Numbered from the stretch's first letter, positions 14,946 to 23,512 are shown. The stretch is DNA of 48,350 nucleotides from JAZQQB01 sp045628865 (GCA_045628865.1 JAZQQB010000078.1:1-48350), one strand, 5' to 3'. Notes: a model not told the origin generated them from the sequence alone. A program made the numbers and translations.

Positions 14946-15018
14946 GCTGATATGGCTCAGGTGGTAGAGCGTCGCATTGGTAGTGCGGAGGTCACGGGTC
15001 CGACTCCCGTTATCAGCT
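14946..15018 (+). tRNA. tRNA-Thr(GGU)
   Basis: 73 nt. Acceptor GCTGATA/TATCAGC, D arm GCTC/GAGC, anticodon loop TTGGTAG giving GGU, T stem ACGGG/CCCGT. The T loop reads TCCGACT, so position 55 is C rather than the usual U. Discriminator is T. CCA is not encoded. Confidence 0.95.
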
Positions 15019-15027
15019 CGTAAAATG

Positions 15028-15075
15028 AAGGGTTGAAACTAGTAGATTTTATTCTATTGGGTTCAACCTTTTTGT
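15028..15075 (+). terminator. Terminator after tRNA-Thr
   Basis: GGTTGAA (15031-15037) pairs with TTCAACC (15062-15068), with further pairing inside, then TTTTTGTTT. Confidence 0.8.
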
Positions 15076-15140
15076 TTCAATATTTTACCACTTTTCTATT
15101 GTACTAGAATGAGAATAGTTTTTTGTAATATTTATAAAAA

Positions 15141-15252
15141 GGAGATTTAGTGTGTAAAATAGAATATTTTACACACCGGTCTATTTGTTTCATCCCTCCT
15201 TAGGGGGTGACCAAATAGACCGCTCCGGATTTCACAAGTGAAATGGAGATTA
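15141..15252 (+). repeat. Triple-hairpin leader, interspersed element copy 2
   Basis: Three consecutive inverted repeats: GTGTGTAAAAT/ATATTTTACACAC (from 15150), GGTCTATTTG/CAAATAGACC (15179-15221, with CCTCC/GGGGG inside), and CTCC..ATTTCAC/GTGAAAT-GGAG (15222-15248). The last GGAG is the Shine-Dalgarno of the lipoprotein gene and would be paired with CTCC. The last hairpin and its flank are repeated at 1610-1652. Confidence 0.7.
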
Positions 15253-15254
15253 CT

Positions 15255-16295
15255 ATGAAGAAAAGAGTGTTTATGTTTTTAATGATTTCGACCTTGATTT
15301 GTGCATCTGGATGTGGGGAAAAGAAGCAGGCAAAGGAAAACTCTGTTTTTGACCCCAAAAAGGAAAGCTCTATTGGTAAAGAAGATGAGGAAGAATCAGA
15401 AGAAGATAAGCAGAAAACAACGGTTGAAACCACTCAAGCTAAGGATTCAGAAGGAGCTGTAAGCAATATTACAGTTGACGAGGTAACCGATTATATTTAT
15501 AGCAATGGATATAACCCAATCTATGATTTCACAGAGGTTGCTGAAGTGCAACTTTTTGCCAGCTTTATTGATGATCTTAAGGATGACTTTTATTGGTATG
15601 ATCAGAGTAAGGAAGTGGAAGTAATGGCGCTGGAATATGAGGATGGATCCATGTCAGACACTTTTTATAATAACTATCAAAATTTTAGTGGTTCAGTTAG
15701 AGTTGCAGAAGGTCAGGATGGTGAAGTCAGATATGGTGCTGTGTTTACAACTGATTTAAAGATTTTTATTTATTATGCTGCGTTAGAAAATAGTTTTTTG
15801 ATGATGTCTGAACCATATGCTACAGAACTTACTGTTATTGACGATTTTAGTTCTATTCTTCATATTGATTTTACAATCAGTGAGGAGGATCTTAGTGCAT
15901 TAGAAGCACCTAAAACAGTGGTTCGAGAGATTGGTGGTTTGAGTGTTTCTTTTACATTTAATTCTAATTGGAAAGTAGATGATAGTACCAGTGAAGAACA
16001 GATCATTGTATATATGAGTGATGATGTGGAAATGGACTATACAGACAGTTTGATCCAAATAAATGATTCAGAGGCAATTATGTCTGCTTTTGAGGGATAT
16101 TCGGATGCTTCTGCATTTACAGCAAATGGTCGTGATTGCTTTTATGGGATGAAGAGCATTAACCCTCAAAACAGGCTATATACCATTTATGAGGATATAG
16201 GAGCCAATACCTATTTGAAGATTAATGTAATGATCTTTGATGAAAATATCAATTTTGAAGATGAAATCCTTTCCCTGGTTTTACTGAATGTATAG
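15255..16295 (+). CDS. Orphan lipoprotein
   Basis: 346 residues. Signal peptide of type II: MKKRVFMFLMISTLICASGC, with the lipidated cysteine at residue 20, then a charged low-complexity linker rich in E and K (to about residue 75). The rest is an acidic extracellular domain with two similar halves, no family recognised. ATG 15255 has GGAG seven bases upstream inside a hairpin. It has no operon partner: tRNA-Thr lies before and a converging AraC gene after. Translation may depend on opening of the leader hairpin. Confidence 0.75.
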   Translation: MKKRVFMFLMISTLICASGCGEKKQAKENSVFDPKKESSIGKEDEEESEEDKQKTTVETTQAKDSEGAVSNITVDEVTDYIYSNGYNPIYDFTEVAEVQLFASFIDDLKDDFYWYDQSKEVEVMALEYEDGSMSDTFYNNYQNFSGSVRVAEGQDGEVRYGAVFTTDLKIFIYYAALENSFLMMSEPYATELTVIDDFSSILHIDFTISEEDLSALEAPKTVVREIGGLSVSFTFNSNWKVDDSTSEEQIIVYMSDDVEMDYTDSLIQINDSEAIMSAFEGYSDASAFTANGRDCFYGMKSINPQNRLYTIYEDIGANTYLKINVMIFDENINFEDEILSLVLLNV

Positions 16296-16335
16296 AATTG
16301 TGGAAATATTTGAAGAGGAATATACAGGATAAAAA

Positions 16336-16387
16336 TACACCACCAGGATATCGTTATTCCGATATCTTGGTGGTGTGATTTTTTTGA
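16336..16387. terminator. Bidirectional terminator overlapping the araC-type stop
   Basis: ACACCACCA-GATATCG pairs with CGATATC-TGGTGGTGT (one mismatch), loop TTATTC, with a T run on each strand. The loop contains the stop codon of the minus-strand regulator, so its last seven codons form one arm. Confidence 0.88.
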
Positions 16388-17232
16388 CGGTACTGCCTTG
16401 GAGAGATACCGTGATGTTTCTTAAAAACGTTGCTAAAATAGAGAGAATCCTGATAACCTAGCCTTGTGCTGATTTCGCCAATAGGTAATTCAGTTGTTTT
16501 TAAATAGCGTTCGGCTTCTTTCATTTTTAATAAAGTGTGATATTGTTGTATGGTTGTACCAGTTTTTTTCTTGAAGAGCTCACACATATATTTGTAATTT
16601 AAATTCATTGCTTTAGCAATTTCTTCAGAATGAAATGGGGATTCAACATGATTATTTAAATAATGCAATAAAGCGTTAATGTTGGATGTGTCCATGTCAG
16701 AATGTTGTTTTTCCACCTTGGCATTTACAAGATCCATTAAAATATCCAATAAGAGAGCATTATGGTATCCAAATCGAAGGGGACTATCTGATTCATAATG
16801 AAGGATTAATTTTTCAATTTTTTCTCGGATAATATTGCCTGGCTGTAATTGAACAAATTTTGGAATGGTTATGGAAAACTGATAGTCCTTTGGCTGCAAG
16901 GAAGAAGAGGCAGATAAAGGAATAAAATTTTTCAAGTCAATGGTAGGATCAGTAGATTCTGGTAGGTGGAATCTAATATAGTACCAATTGGTATTGGGGG
17001 CTGATAATTCCTTGCTGAAAAATGGGTGCCCTGCAGTAAGTACCAAAACACTGTCTGTATTCAAATTATAGTTTTCTCTTTCTTCTGTGATTTCAATATT
17101 TCCATGTGTAATATATCCTAGAACGTGATATTCCTGCCGGTGTGTTTTAAGAATAAAGGGCTTGGAATTATGAACAATTCCAGCATCAATAACCAAAGGA
17201 AGAGAAGTCATTGAAAGATTGAGCTCATGCAT
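16354..17232 (-). CDS. AraC-family transcriptional regulator
   Basis: 292 residues. The N-terminal half is a cupin-like sensing domain (YHVLGYITHGNIEIT, VLVLTAGHPFFS, WYYIRFHL) and the C-terminal 100 residues hold the two helix-turn-helix motifs (HSEEIAKAMNLNYKYMCELFKKKTG and IGEISTRLGYQDSLYFSNVFKKHHG, then SPRQYR). Such proteins usually sense a sugar or another small ligand. The RBS GAGGGGGAT precedes the start. It is divergent from the hybrid kinase gene with a 171-bp shared region, so it may control itself or that kinase. Target genes cannot be deduced. Confidence 0.9.
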   Translation of the reverse strand: MHELNLSMTSLPLVIDAGIVHNSKPFILKTHRQEYHVLGYITHGNIEITEERENYNLNTDSVLVLTAGHPFFSKELSAPNTNWYYIRFHLPESTDPTIDLKNFIPLSASSSLQPKDYQFSITIPKFVQLQPGNIIREKIEKLILHYESDSPLRFGYHNALLLDILMDLVNAKVEKQHSDMDTSNINALLHYLNNHVESPFHSEEIAKAMNLNYKYMCELFKKKTGTTIQQYHTLLKMKEAERYLKTTELPIGEISTRLGYQDSLYFSNVFKKHHGISPRQYRQKNHTTKISE

Positions 17233-17347
17233 AAATATATCCCCCTCATTTTGCGTATAAACTTAATATAATATAATTTTTATGAGTATACAATATTTTT
17301 GCATACTTGTTAAGGCATTATCATGTAGGCTTTTGATTTACAGATTT

Positions 17348-17376
17348 TTGAAGTTTTGGTAAAATGGTACTATATT
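17348..17376 (+). promoter_or_regulatory. Likely promoter of the hybrid kinase
   Basis: TTGAAG (17348-17353), 17 bp, TATATT (17371-17376). The start codon is 28 bp after the -10. Confidence 0.65.
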
Positions 17377-17403
17377 ATATACTAATTATGAGGAAAGCAT
17401 ACT

Positions 17404-20400
17404 ATGACATATCGATATTCAGACAAAGTGTATTATGGATGGATTAGAATTATCAAAATAATCTTCTGGGTTATTTTTTTCGCATGTATTTTTTTGACAT
17501 TTAGCTTTCAGATATGGTTAGAGCTAGATGATACTTTTTTTCAGAAAAGGGAAATAGAATATTATCAGGGATGGAAGTATGTGAAACAGGAAGCCTTAGA
17601 GGAAATCACGATTCCTACACAGGTAGAAGCCAAAAGGGGAGAAAGTGTTTACTTGCAGAATGTTCTTCCATCAAAAATTCCAGAAGGATATAAGCTTTAT
17701 ATCTGTGGTACTCATCAGGATATGGTAGTGCGTATTGATGGTGAGATTGTAGCGTCTTATGATGGCAGAGTGACGAGATTGTTTGGAACCAGTGCTCCAA
17801 GCTATTATTTAACGGTTGATTTACAACAGGATGATGCCTCTAAAAAGATTGAGGTGGAATACTATACAATGATCAGCCGTAAGTCAGGAAGCATTGGTGA
17901 TATTGTTTATGGAAGTGAAACAGGATTTATTTATTATATTATAAAGCGATATGCCAATACATTGCTGACAGCCGCTTTATTGTTCATCATTGGTATGTGT
18001 TTTATTTTCTTTTCTTTGGTTACTAATGTAATTTTTGGGAAAAAACAGGGCTTTCATTATTTAGGTGCATTTCCGATGATGATTGGTCTCATTATTTTTT
18101 CAGGATCATACGTTAGACAGTTTTATATGACCAATCTGTCTGCTATGAACATTTTAACATATACGGGTATTGATCTTTGTGCTATCCCGCTACTTTGTTT
18201 TTTGGATGAATTACAGCAGTATCGATATAAGCAGTTTTACATTCATATGAAAACAGCGTATTTAGTCTGCTATGTGATTGCACTCTTTTTACATGTTTTC
18301 CAAATTAAGGATTTTGCTTCTACAATCTTGGGCTTCCATGTTTTGATTTGTGTTTCTATGGTAGTTGTATGCGGATTGTTTATTTATGATCTCCATAAAA
18401 ATAAACGTCCTGAGATTGTGGAAAGCTTTGTTGCATTGTGTTTTAGTGGATTGTTTATTTTGATAGAAATTCTTCAGGTTGATATTAAGAATGTTTCTAT
18501 TTGGGGCTCTTATATGACCATTGGTGTATTGATCTTTTTGATCATCATGAGTTTTACAGCCATGAGTCAGATGCAGCGAAGGGAACATGAGAATTTCAAA
18601 GCAATCGAAGCTAGCGAAGCCAAAACAGCTTTTTTAGCTAATGTCAGTCATGAAATTAGAACACCGTTGAATGTTATGCTTGGAATGAATGAAATGATTC
18701 TTCGTGAAAGTAATTCAGAGGAATTGACTGGTTATGCAGAAAGTATCCATGAGTCCGGTCGTTCCTTACTGTATCTGATCAACAACATCTTGGATATGAC
18801 TAAGATTGAATCTGGTAAAATGGAAATTGTTTATGCGGAATTTGATCTTAGAACTTTTTTAGACAATCTAAATAATATTGGAAAGGAAAGAAGCTATAAA
18901 AACAAAAATACATTTTTAATACAGGCTTCCGGAGAGCTTCCCGTGAAATTGATTGCGGATGAGCAACGAATTAGACAGATTGTGATCAACTTTATTTCCA
19001 ACGCAAGTAAATATACAAAAAATGGTGAGATAAAGCTTTGTGTAGAATTGGCAAGCTCTGTAAGAACAGACCCATTGATGCTTAAGTTAAGTGTAGTAGA
19101 TACAGGTATGGGCATCAAAGAAGAGGATCAACAACGATTGTTTGAGCATTTTACTAGAATGGATCTTGTGAAAAACAGGAAAGTCGAAGGTACTGGTCTT
19201 GGTCTTTCTATTTCAAAAGAGCTGGCAGATTTGATGCAGGCAACTATTGGAGTGGAAAGTGAATACGGAAAGGGTTCCTGTTTTTCCTTAACAGTACCTG
19301 TAAAATTACCAGAAGAAGAACAGGAAACATTGGGTGAATATGCACCTAATAAGGCGTTAGGACATCAAAAAATTGTGGAACATGGTTTCATTGCTCCAGA
19401 AGCGACTGTTCTTGCAGTAGATGACAATCATATGAACCTTGAAGTAATCAAGAGTCTTTTGAAGCGAACGGGAATGGAAATTGATGTGGCAGAGAGTGGA
19501 AAGGATTGTTTAGATCTGATCACCAAAAAGAAATATGATATTATTTTATTGGATCATATGATGCCGGAAATGGATGGCGTGGAAACCATTCAGCAAGCCA
19601 AGACGTTGGAGGGTAATCTGAATAGAGATACACCATATATTGCGGTAACAGCCAATGCGGTTATGGGAGCAAAACAGATGCTGATCCAAAATGGATTCAC
19701 TGATTTTGTTTCTAAGCCAATCGTATGGAAAGATTTAGAAAATACCATTCAGAGGTATCTCCCAAAGCATTTGATTGTTGAGTCCGTTATGAATTCAAAA
19801 CAGCCAGAGTTTACTGAGGAAGAACTTCTTTCTTATGAGGTGCTACTCCATAAATATGATATACAAATGCAGGAAGGACTCAGATATACTGGTGAGGATA
19901 TTTTTCAGTATGCGAAGTTTCTGGAATTGTTTTATCACTCCTATCCTAAGATTCGGGAAGAATTGGTCAGCAACTTGGAAAAAGAGAATATTGAATATTA
20001 TACAGTTAAAGTACATGCATTGAAAGGAAACGCGAAATCCATGGGAGCATTGGATTTGTTCTATACTGCTCAGCGAATGGAAAAGCGAGGAAAGCATAAG
20101 GATACAGATTACCTGATAAAGGCACAGCATCTACTTTTACTTGAAATGGAAAGAGCGTATCAGGGTGCCGAAGAATTTTTGAATGTAACCAAGCTTTGGG
20201 AGGAAGACAGAAGAGAAGATCGACAATTAAATATTACCCTAAGTGAGGAACAATTGAAGGAAGTATTCGAACATTTATCAGATTATATTGAGGATTTTCA
20301 ATCAGGGGAGGCAATTCGATTGATCAAGGAAACCAGATCTTATCAGCTTGATGAGACAGTAGATAAGCTTTTGATTGATTTAGAACATCTGTTAGATGAT

Positions 20401-20442
20401 ATGGAATATGAACAAGCAGAGGAGCTTTTGGAAAAAACATGA
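17404..20442 (+). CDS. Hybrid sensor histidine kinase (7TM sensor, HisKA, HATPase, REC, Hpt)
   Basis: 1012 residues. One membrane segment near 14-36, an extracytoplasmic beta-rich domain (to about 175), then six or seven membrane segments (about 180-395) in the manner of 7TMR-DISM sensors. HisKA follows with H416 in NVSHEIRTPLN, the HATPase domain with VDTGMGIKEED and GTGLGLSI, a receiver domain with D717 (ILLDHMMPEMDG), and an Hpt domain with H871 (VHALKGNAKSMGA). All phospho sites are intact, so the protein can run a four-step relay from H416 to D717 to H871 to the partner regulator. That regulator is probably the next gene, 25 bp downstream. The extracellular signal is unknown. Confidence 0.93.
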   Translation: MTYRYSDKVYYGWIRIIKIIFWVIFFACIFLTFSFQIWLELDDTFFQKREIEYYQGWKYVKQEALEEITIPTQVEAKRGESVYLQNVLPSKIPEGYKLYICGTHQDMVVRIDGEIVASYDGRVTRLFGTSAPSYYLTVDLQQDDASKKIEVEYYTMISRKSGSIGDIVYGSETGFIYYIIKRYANTLLTAALLFIIGMCFIFFSLVTNVIFGKKQGFHYLGAFPMMIGLIIFSGSYVRQFYMTNLSAMNILTYTGIDLCAIPLLCFLDELQQYRYKQFYIHMKTAYLVCYVIALFLHVFQIKDFASTILGFHVLICVSMVVVCGLFIYDLHKNKRPEIVESFVALCFSGLFILIEILQVDIKNVSIWGSYMTIGVLIFLIIMSFTAMSQMQRREHENFKAIEASEAKTAFLANVSHEIRTPLNVMLGMNEMILRESNSEELTGYAESIHESGRSLLYLINNILDMTKIESGKMEIVYAEFDLRTFLDNLNNIGKERSYKNKNTFLIQASGELPVKLIADEQRIRQIVINFISNASKYTKNGEIKLCVELASSVRTDPLMLKLSVVDTGMGIKEEDQQRLFEHFTRMDLVKNRKVEGTGLGLSISKELADLMQATIGVESEYGKGSCFSLTVPVKLPEEEQETLGEYAPNKALGHQKIVEHGFIAPEATVLAVDDNHMNLEVIKSLLKRTGMEIDVAESGKDCLDLITKKKYDIILLDHMMPEMDGVETIQQAKTLEGNLNRDTPYIAVTANAVMGAKQMLIQNGFTDFVSKPIVWKDLENTIQRYLPKHLIVESVMNSKQPEFTEEELLSYEVLLHKYDIQMQEGLRYTGEDIFQYAKFLELFYHSYPKIREELVSNLEKENIEYYTVKVHALKGNAKSMGALDLFYTAQRMEKRGKHKDTDYLIKAQHLLLLEMERAYQGAEEFLNVTKLWEEDRREDRQLNITLSEEQLKEVFEHLSDYIEDFQSGEAIRLIKETRSYQLDETVDKLLIDLEHLLDDMEYEQAEELLEKT

Positions 20443-20467
20443 GTGAAATAGAAGATAGGGAGAAATT

Positions 20468-21100
20468 ATGAGCGAAAAACGAATGATATTGATGATTGAT
20501 GATGATAGTATGATGCTTCAGCGTGCTTATGAAATTTTGGAAAAGGAATTTGATGTTAGACAAGCAAAATCAGCAAAACAGGGATTCCAGCTTTTGTCTA
20601 GAAAGAAACCGGATTTAATCCTATTGGATATTAGCATGCCAGAAATGGATGGATATGAAACTTTTGAAATGATTCGGAAAATGGAGAATTGTTCAGATGT
20701 ACCGGTAATCTTTCTTACGTCCTTAGAGGATCCAGAGTCCGAAGTGAAAGGTATTTCTATGGGTGCTGTGGACTATATACATAAGCCATTTGTACCGGAA
20801 ATACTTATTTCGAGAGTTAATCGCCACTTGGAGGATGCGCTGAAAACCAGAAACCTTGCTATAACAGCTGAGAATAATAACTTGATTGAATTTGATCCAG
20901 AGAAGCTGGCAGAAATGGAGAAGGTTCTGTCTGATATGGAGTTTCAGGTAGCTAAGTTAGTCGCTGTTGGATATGAAAATCAGGAAATATCAGATAAACT
21001 AATGATTTCTTATAGCTATGAGAAGCAGATTGTATCAAGAATCTTATCTAAACTTGGTGTCAAAAAGCGTTATGAAGTAAAACAGTATTTTGTAAAGTAA
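20468..21100 (+). CDS. Response regulator with LuxR-like output domain
   Basis: 210 residues. Receiver domain with acidic pair DDD near residue 11-13, phosphoacceptor D54 (LILLDISMPEMDG), T84 in FLTSLED and K106 (IHKPF). The C-terminal 65 residues have LuxR/NarL character (MEFQVAKLVAVGYENQEISDKL, then IVSRILSKLGVKKRYEVKQY). It is the natural phosphate acceptor of the hybrid kinase encoded just upstream. A strong terminator follows. Confidence 0.88.
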   Translation: MSEKRMILMIDDDSMMLQRAYEILEKEFDVRQAKSAKQGFQLLSRKKPDLILLDISMPEMDGYETFEMIRKMENCSDVPVIFLTSLEDPESEVKGISMGAVDYIHKPFVPEILISRVNRHLEDALKTRNLAITAENNNLIEFDPEKLAEMEKVLSDMEFQVAKLVAVGYENQEISDKLMISYSYEKQIVSRILSKLGVKKRYEVKQYFVK

Positions 21101-21121
21101 TTCCATAAATAGAGGGAAATA

Positions 21122-21190
21122 GAAACGTATCTATCATGAAACTGCCAAAGAAAACAACAAGGCATTTTATGATAGATACGTTTTTTTTTA
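21122..21190 (+). terminator. Terminator after the two-component operon
   Basis: AAACGTATCTATCAT pairs with ATGATAGATACGTTT; the inner GCC/GGC extends it. Nine T follow. Confidence 0.93.
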
Positions 21191-21270
21191 AGAGTGTACT
21201 CTCAGTTACTATGAAGGATGAAAAATAAGTGTTATATTCTTCAAGGTAAGTTACTGATGGAGAAATAAAT

Positions 21271-21651
21271 ATGTATACGATTACAAATAAAATGTATTTG
21301 TTCGGTAATGTTATCGTTCAAAAAGTTTATTCAGGTGTCGGAGGAACACTAACTTTAAAAACTGTATACGCAGATTATGAAGATCAGACAGTAGTTTTTC
21401 ATGATGTGTTGTATAGCGAGTTGAATGATGCATTATTAGGGAAAAAAGTGTCGGTGGTTGTTGAATTGCCACTAGAGGAATTAGAACCAAGCATACCAGT
21501 TGCGGTGCAACAGTTCTTAACAAAGCAGATGATGAATGATGATCAAGAAGACTTGGGGGAGCAATTGATGAAATCAGGATATCATGTTTATGTAGCATAT
21601 GAGGAACACGGTGGAGAGTTCCTTACAATTGCGAAAAGTGTAACAATCTAG
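21271..21651 (+). CDS. Hypothetical protein
   Basis: 126 residues, no recognised domain. It is beta-rich at the N-terminus (MYTITNKMYLFGNVIVQKV) and has an acidic helical stretch around residues 85-100. No signal peptide or membrane segment. A Shine-Dalgarno GGAG is 13 bases before the ATG. It begins a three-gene run with the Alg14-like and PqqD-like genes (gaps 27 and 30 bp), ending at the terminator at 22477. Confidence 0.6.
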   Translation: MYTITNKMYLFGNVIVQKVYSGVGGTLTLKTVYADYEDQTVVFHDVLYSELNDALLGKKVSVVVELPLEELEPSIPVAVQQFLTKQMMNDDQEDLGEQLMKSGYHVYVAYEEHGGEFLTIAKSVTI

Positions 21652-21678
21652 TGAGATGTTTGTTGAGGAGAGAATGAT

Positions 21679-22140
21679 ATGTGTAGAAAAATTTGTTTTG
21701 CTGCTTCTTCAGGGGGCCATTTAGAAGAAATTTGCAGATTGACAGAAATTGAAAAGGGACATGATTCATTTTTGGTTACTGAAGCAAGTGATTTCAATGA
21801 AATTAAGTTTTGCAACAGGGTGATTCATGTGAGCCAGATTAATCGTCATGAGATTTTATTTCCAATCAAATTTTTACATTTGTTTGTGAAGTCATTCTTT
21901 ATTTTGAAAAAGGAGAAACCAGACTGCGTTATTTCAACAGGCGCGTTGGCTACATTCCCACTTTGTGTATGGGCTAAATTTTTCAAAATTAAAGTGATTT
22001 ACATAGAGTCATTCGCCAGAGTAGATACACCATCACTAACCGGCAAATTAATGTATAAGATAGCGGATCTTTTCCTGGTACAGTGGGAAGATATGCTGGA
22101 GTATTTTCCAAATGCAATTTATGCAGGCGGTATATTCTAA
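21679..22140 (+). CDS. PssD/Alg14-like glycosyltransferase subunit
   Basis: 153 residues. It starts with the Alg14-type CFAASSGGHLEEI nucleotide-sugar fold and continues with KPDCVISTGALATFPLC and IKVIYIESFARVDTPSLTGKL, typical of PssD/Cps14F/Alg14. These proteins are membrane-associated partners of a PssE/Alg13-like catalytic subunit in making polysaccharide lipid intermediates. No PssE gene follows here; the next gene is PqqD-like instead. RBS GAGGAG lies eight bases before the ATG. The family is clear, the substrate is not. Confidence 0.85.
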   Translation: MCRKICFAASSGGHLEEICRLTEIEKGHDSFLVTEASDFNEIKFCNRVIHVSQINRHEILFPIKFLHLFVKSFFILKKEKPDCVISTGALATFPLCVWAKFFKIKVIYIESFARVDTPSLTGKLMYKIADLFLVQWEDMLEYFPNAIYAGGIF

Positions 22141-22170
22141 TTAAGAGGTAGACGAGAAAGGAATAAAGTT

Positions 22171-22458
22171 ATGATGACAACAGAAAGTACAAGTGTGAAG
22201 TTGATTAAGGATCTTGATGTGACTGACCTTGCAGGGGAAAAAGTAATGATCGATTTTGGTACAGGTAAATATTTTATGTTAAAAGGTCCTGCTAATGATA
22301 TTTGGGATATGTTAACAGAAGAAGATCAGCTTACGATTAAAGAAATCGTTGACAGACTTATGGAAGAATTTGATGTTGATTATCAGACCTGCTATAATTC
22401 AGTACTTGAGTTTGTTGCACAGATGGCAAACTATGAATTTGTAAGTTTAAACGAATAA
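22171..22458 (+). CDS. PqqD-family protein (RiPP recognition-type fold)
   Basis: 95 residues that read as a PqqD domain: GEKVMIDFGTGKYFMLKGPANDIWDML, then a winged-helix part LTIKEIVDRLMEEFDVDYQTCYNSVLEFVAQM. In RiPP pathways PqqD-type domains bind leader peptides, but many stand-alone copies occur with glycan or unknown genes. No precursor peptide or radical-SAM gene is seen nearby. RBS AAAGGAA. Last gene of a three-gene run. Confidence 0.8.
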   Translation: MMTTESTSVKLIKDLDVTDLAGEKVMIDFGTGKYFMLKGPANDIWDMLTEEDQLTIKEIVDRLMEEFDVDYQTCYNSVLEFVAQMANYEFVSLNE

Positions 22459-22476
22459 TAGAATTGATATAGAGAG

Positions 22477-22507
22477 GAACTATGCTTACGCATAGTTCTT
22501 TTTTTGT
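22477..22507 (+). terminator. Terminator after the PqqD-like gene
   Basis: GAACTATGC (22477-22485) pairs with GCATAGTTC (22490-22498), loop TTAC, then seven T. Confidence 0.93.
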
Positions 22508-22649
22508 TTGATAGGAAAGTTCTCCGAACTTACCTATCAAATAAAAAGCTCCGCGATGGATCGCACCTCGCGGAAAGGAAGATAATGCGACGCATTCCGC
22601 TCGGGCGCGAAAGAGTGCGAAGCACTCTTTGTTCTTTGATAGGAAAGTT
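22507..22649 (+). repeat. L-R-L' hairpin element upstream of the CheC-like gene
   Basis: TTTGATAGGAAAGTTC (22507-22522) pairs perfectly, apart from one A-A, with GAACTTACCTATCAAA (22526-22541). The first 15 bases recur at 22635-22649. In between are GC-rich hairpins including CCGCG/CGCGG and GAGTGC-GAA-GCACTC (22613-22627). The design is the same as at 10708-10844: the right arm can pair with an upstream or a downstream left arm. The rest of the gap up to 22811 holds only a possible promoter. Confidence 0.65.
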
Positions 22650-22708
22650 ATAAAATTTCTATAAATAAAAATCTATGCAAATTATTCAGACAATTTGTTA
22701 AAAATAAT

Positions 22709-22736
22709 TGCATTTGCATGCAATTGATGATAAAAT
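22709..22736 (+). promoter_or_regulatory. Possible promoter of the CheC-like gene
   Basis: TTGCAT (22709-22714), 16 bp, TAAAAT (22731-22736). The -35 lies in the near-palindrome ATTGCATTTGCATGCAAT, a possible operator. Confidence 0.45.
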
Positions 22737-22811
22737 GATATAAGATATTAGAATTGTGGATGAATAATATAGAACGATAATTATATTACAGAAAGAAATA
22801 GGTAGGCTAGA

Positions 22812-23429
22812 ATGGAAAAATTTGGATTAAATAGTTTGGAATTGGATACTCTTGGAGAAATTTCCAATATTTGTCTTGGAATTTCCGCAACTACATTAAA
22901 TGTACTGCTTCATAATGATGTAAATATAACAACACCATTTATTTCAGTTCATAGCAAAGAAGAGATTGAAAAGAATTTTATGAAAGAGAGAGTCGCTGTG
23001 CGATGCAACTATGTAGTTGGTTTGATTCGTAGTGATCTTCTGTTACTGCATGTGAACGATGCTAAGAAAATCGCCGATCTTATGATGGGTGGTGATGGAA
23101 ATGGTATGTTTGCAGAAGGAGATTTAAGTGATCTTCACTTGAGCGCTGTTTCGGAAGCAATGAATCAGATGATGGGAGCGTCAGCTACTGCCTTAAGTAA
23201 TATGTTAGATACGCCTACTGATATTTCCACTCCAGAAAGTAAAGTTACCAAAGCAAGTGATATGATTTTAAATACATTTCCAGATGAAGAAACCTTTGTA
23301 TGTATAGAGTTTAGGATGAAAGTTGGAGAAGTTCTTACGTTTAAAGCTGTTCAAGTATATCCTTATCAGGTAGCAAAGCAGATTAGTACTATTTTTTTGG
23401 AAAAAGAAAATGAAATGAAGAATTTGTAA
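22812..23429 (+). CDS. CheC-type CheY-P phosphatase domain protein
   Basis: 205 residues, matching the N-terminal CheC-like domain of FliY. Both phosphatase motifs ([DS]xxxExxN-x22-P) are intact: DTLGEISN followed by P after 22 residues, and SAVSEAMN followed by P after 22 residues (ending ISTP). The FliN/SpoA domain that FliY would carry is missing and no flagellar or che genes are in the window. It may dephosphorylate a receiver domain of another pathway, for example those of the hybrid kinase system nearby. The Hpt-like gene follows after 163 bp. Confidence 0.85.
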   Translation: MEKFGLNSLELDTLGEISNICLGISATTLNVLLHNDVNITTPFISVHSKEEIEKNFMKERVAVRCNYVVGLIRSDLLLLHVNDAKKIADLMMGGDGNGMFAEGDLSDLHLSAVSEAMNQMMGASATALSNMLDTPTDISTPESKVTKASDMILNTFPDEETFVCIEFRMKVGEVLTFKAVQVYPYQVAKQISTIFLEKENEMKNL

Positions 23430-23446
23430 GATAGTTTGCACGAAAA

Positions 23447-23463
23447 TGTCGATAGATGTCGAA
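23447..23463 (+). promoter_or_regulatory. Spo0A-type box pair, upstream
   Basis: TGTCGAT (23447-23453) and TGTCGAA (23457-23463), 10 bp apart, same orientation. TGTCGAA is the exact Spo0A box. The pair lies about 60 bp before the likely transcription start. Confidence 0.65.
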
Positions 23464-23483
23464 ATATAACGAAGAGTTAGACC

Positions 23484-23512
23484 TAGTCAGATGTCTTTTT
23501 TACAATTATAAT
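23484..23512 (+). promoter_or_regulatory. Likely promoter of the Hpt-like gene
   Basis: TAGTCA (23484-23489), 17 bp, TATAAT (23507-23512). The poor -35 would suit an activated promoter. Confidence 0.6.
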
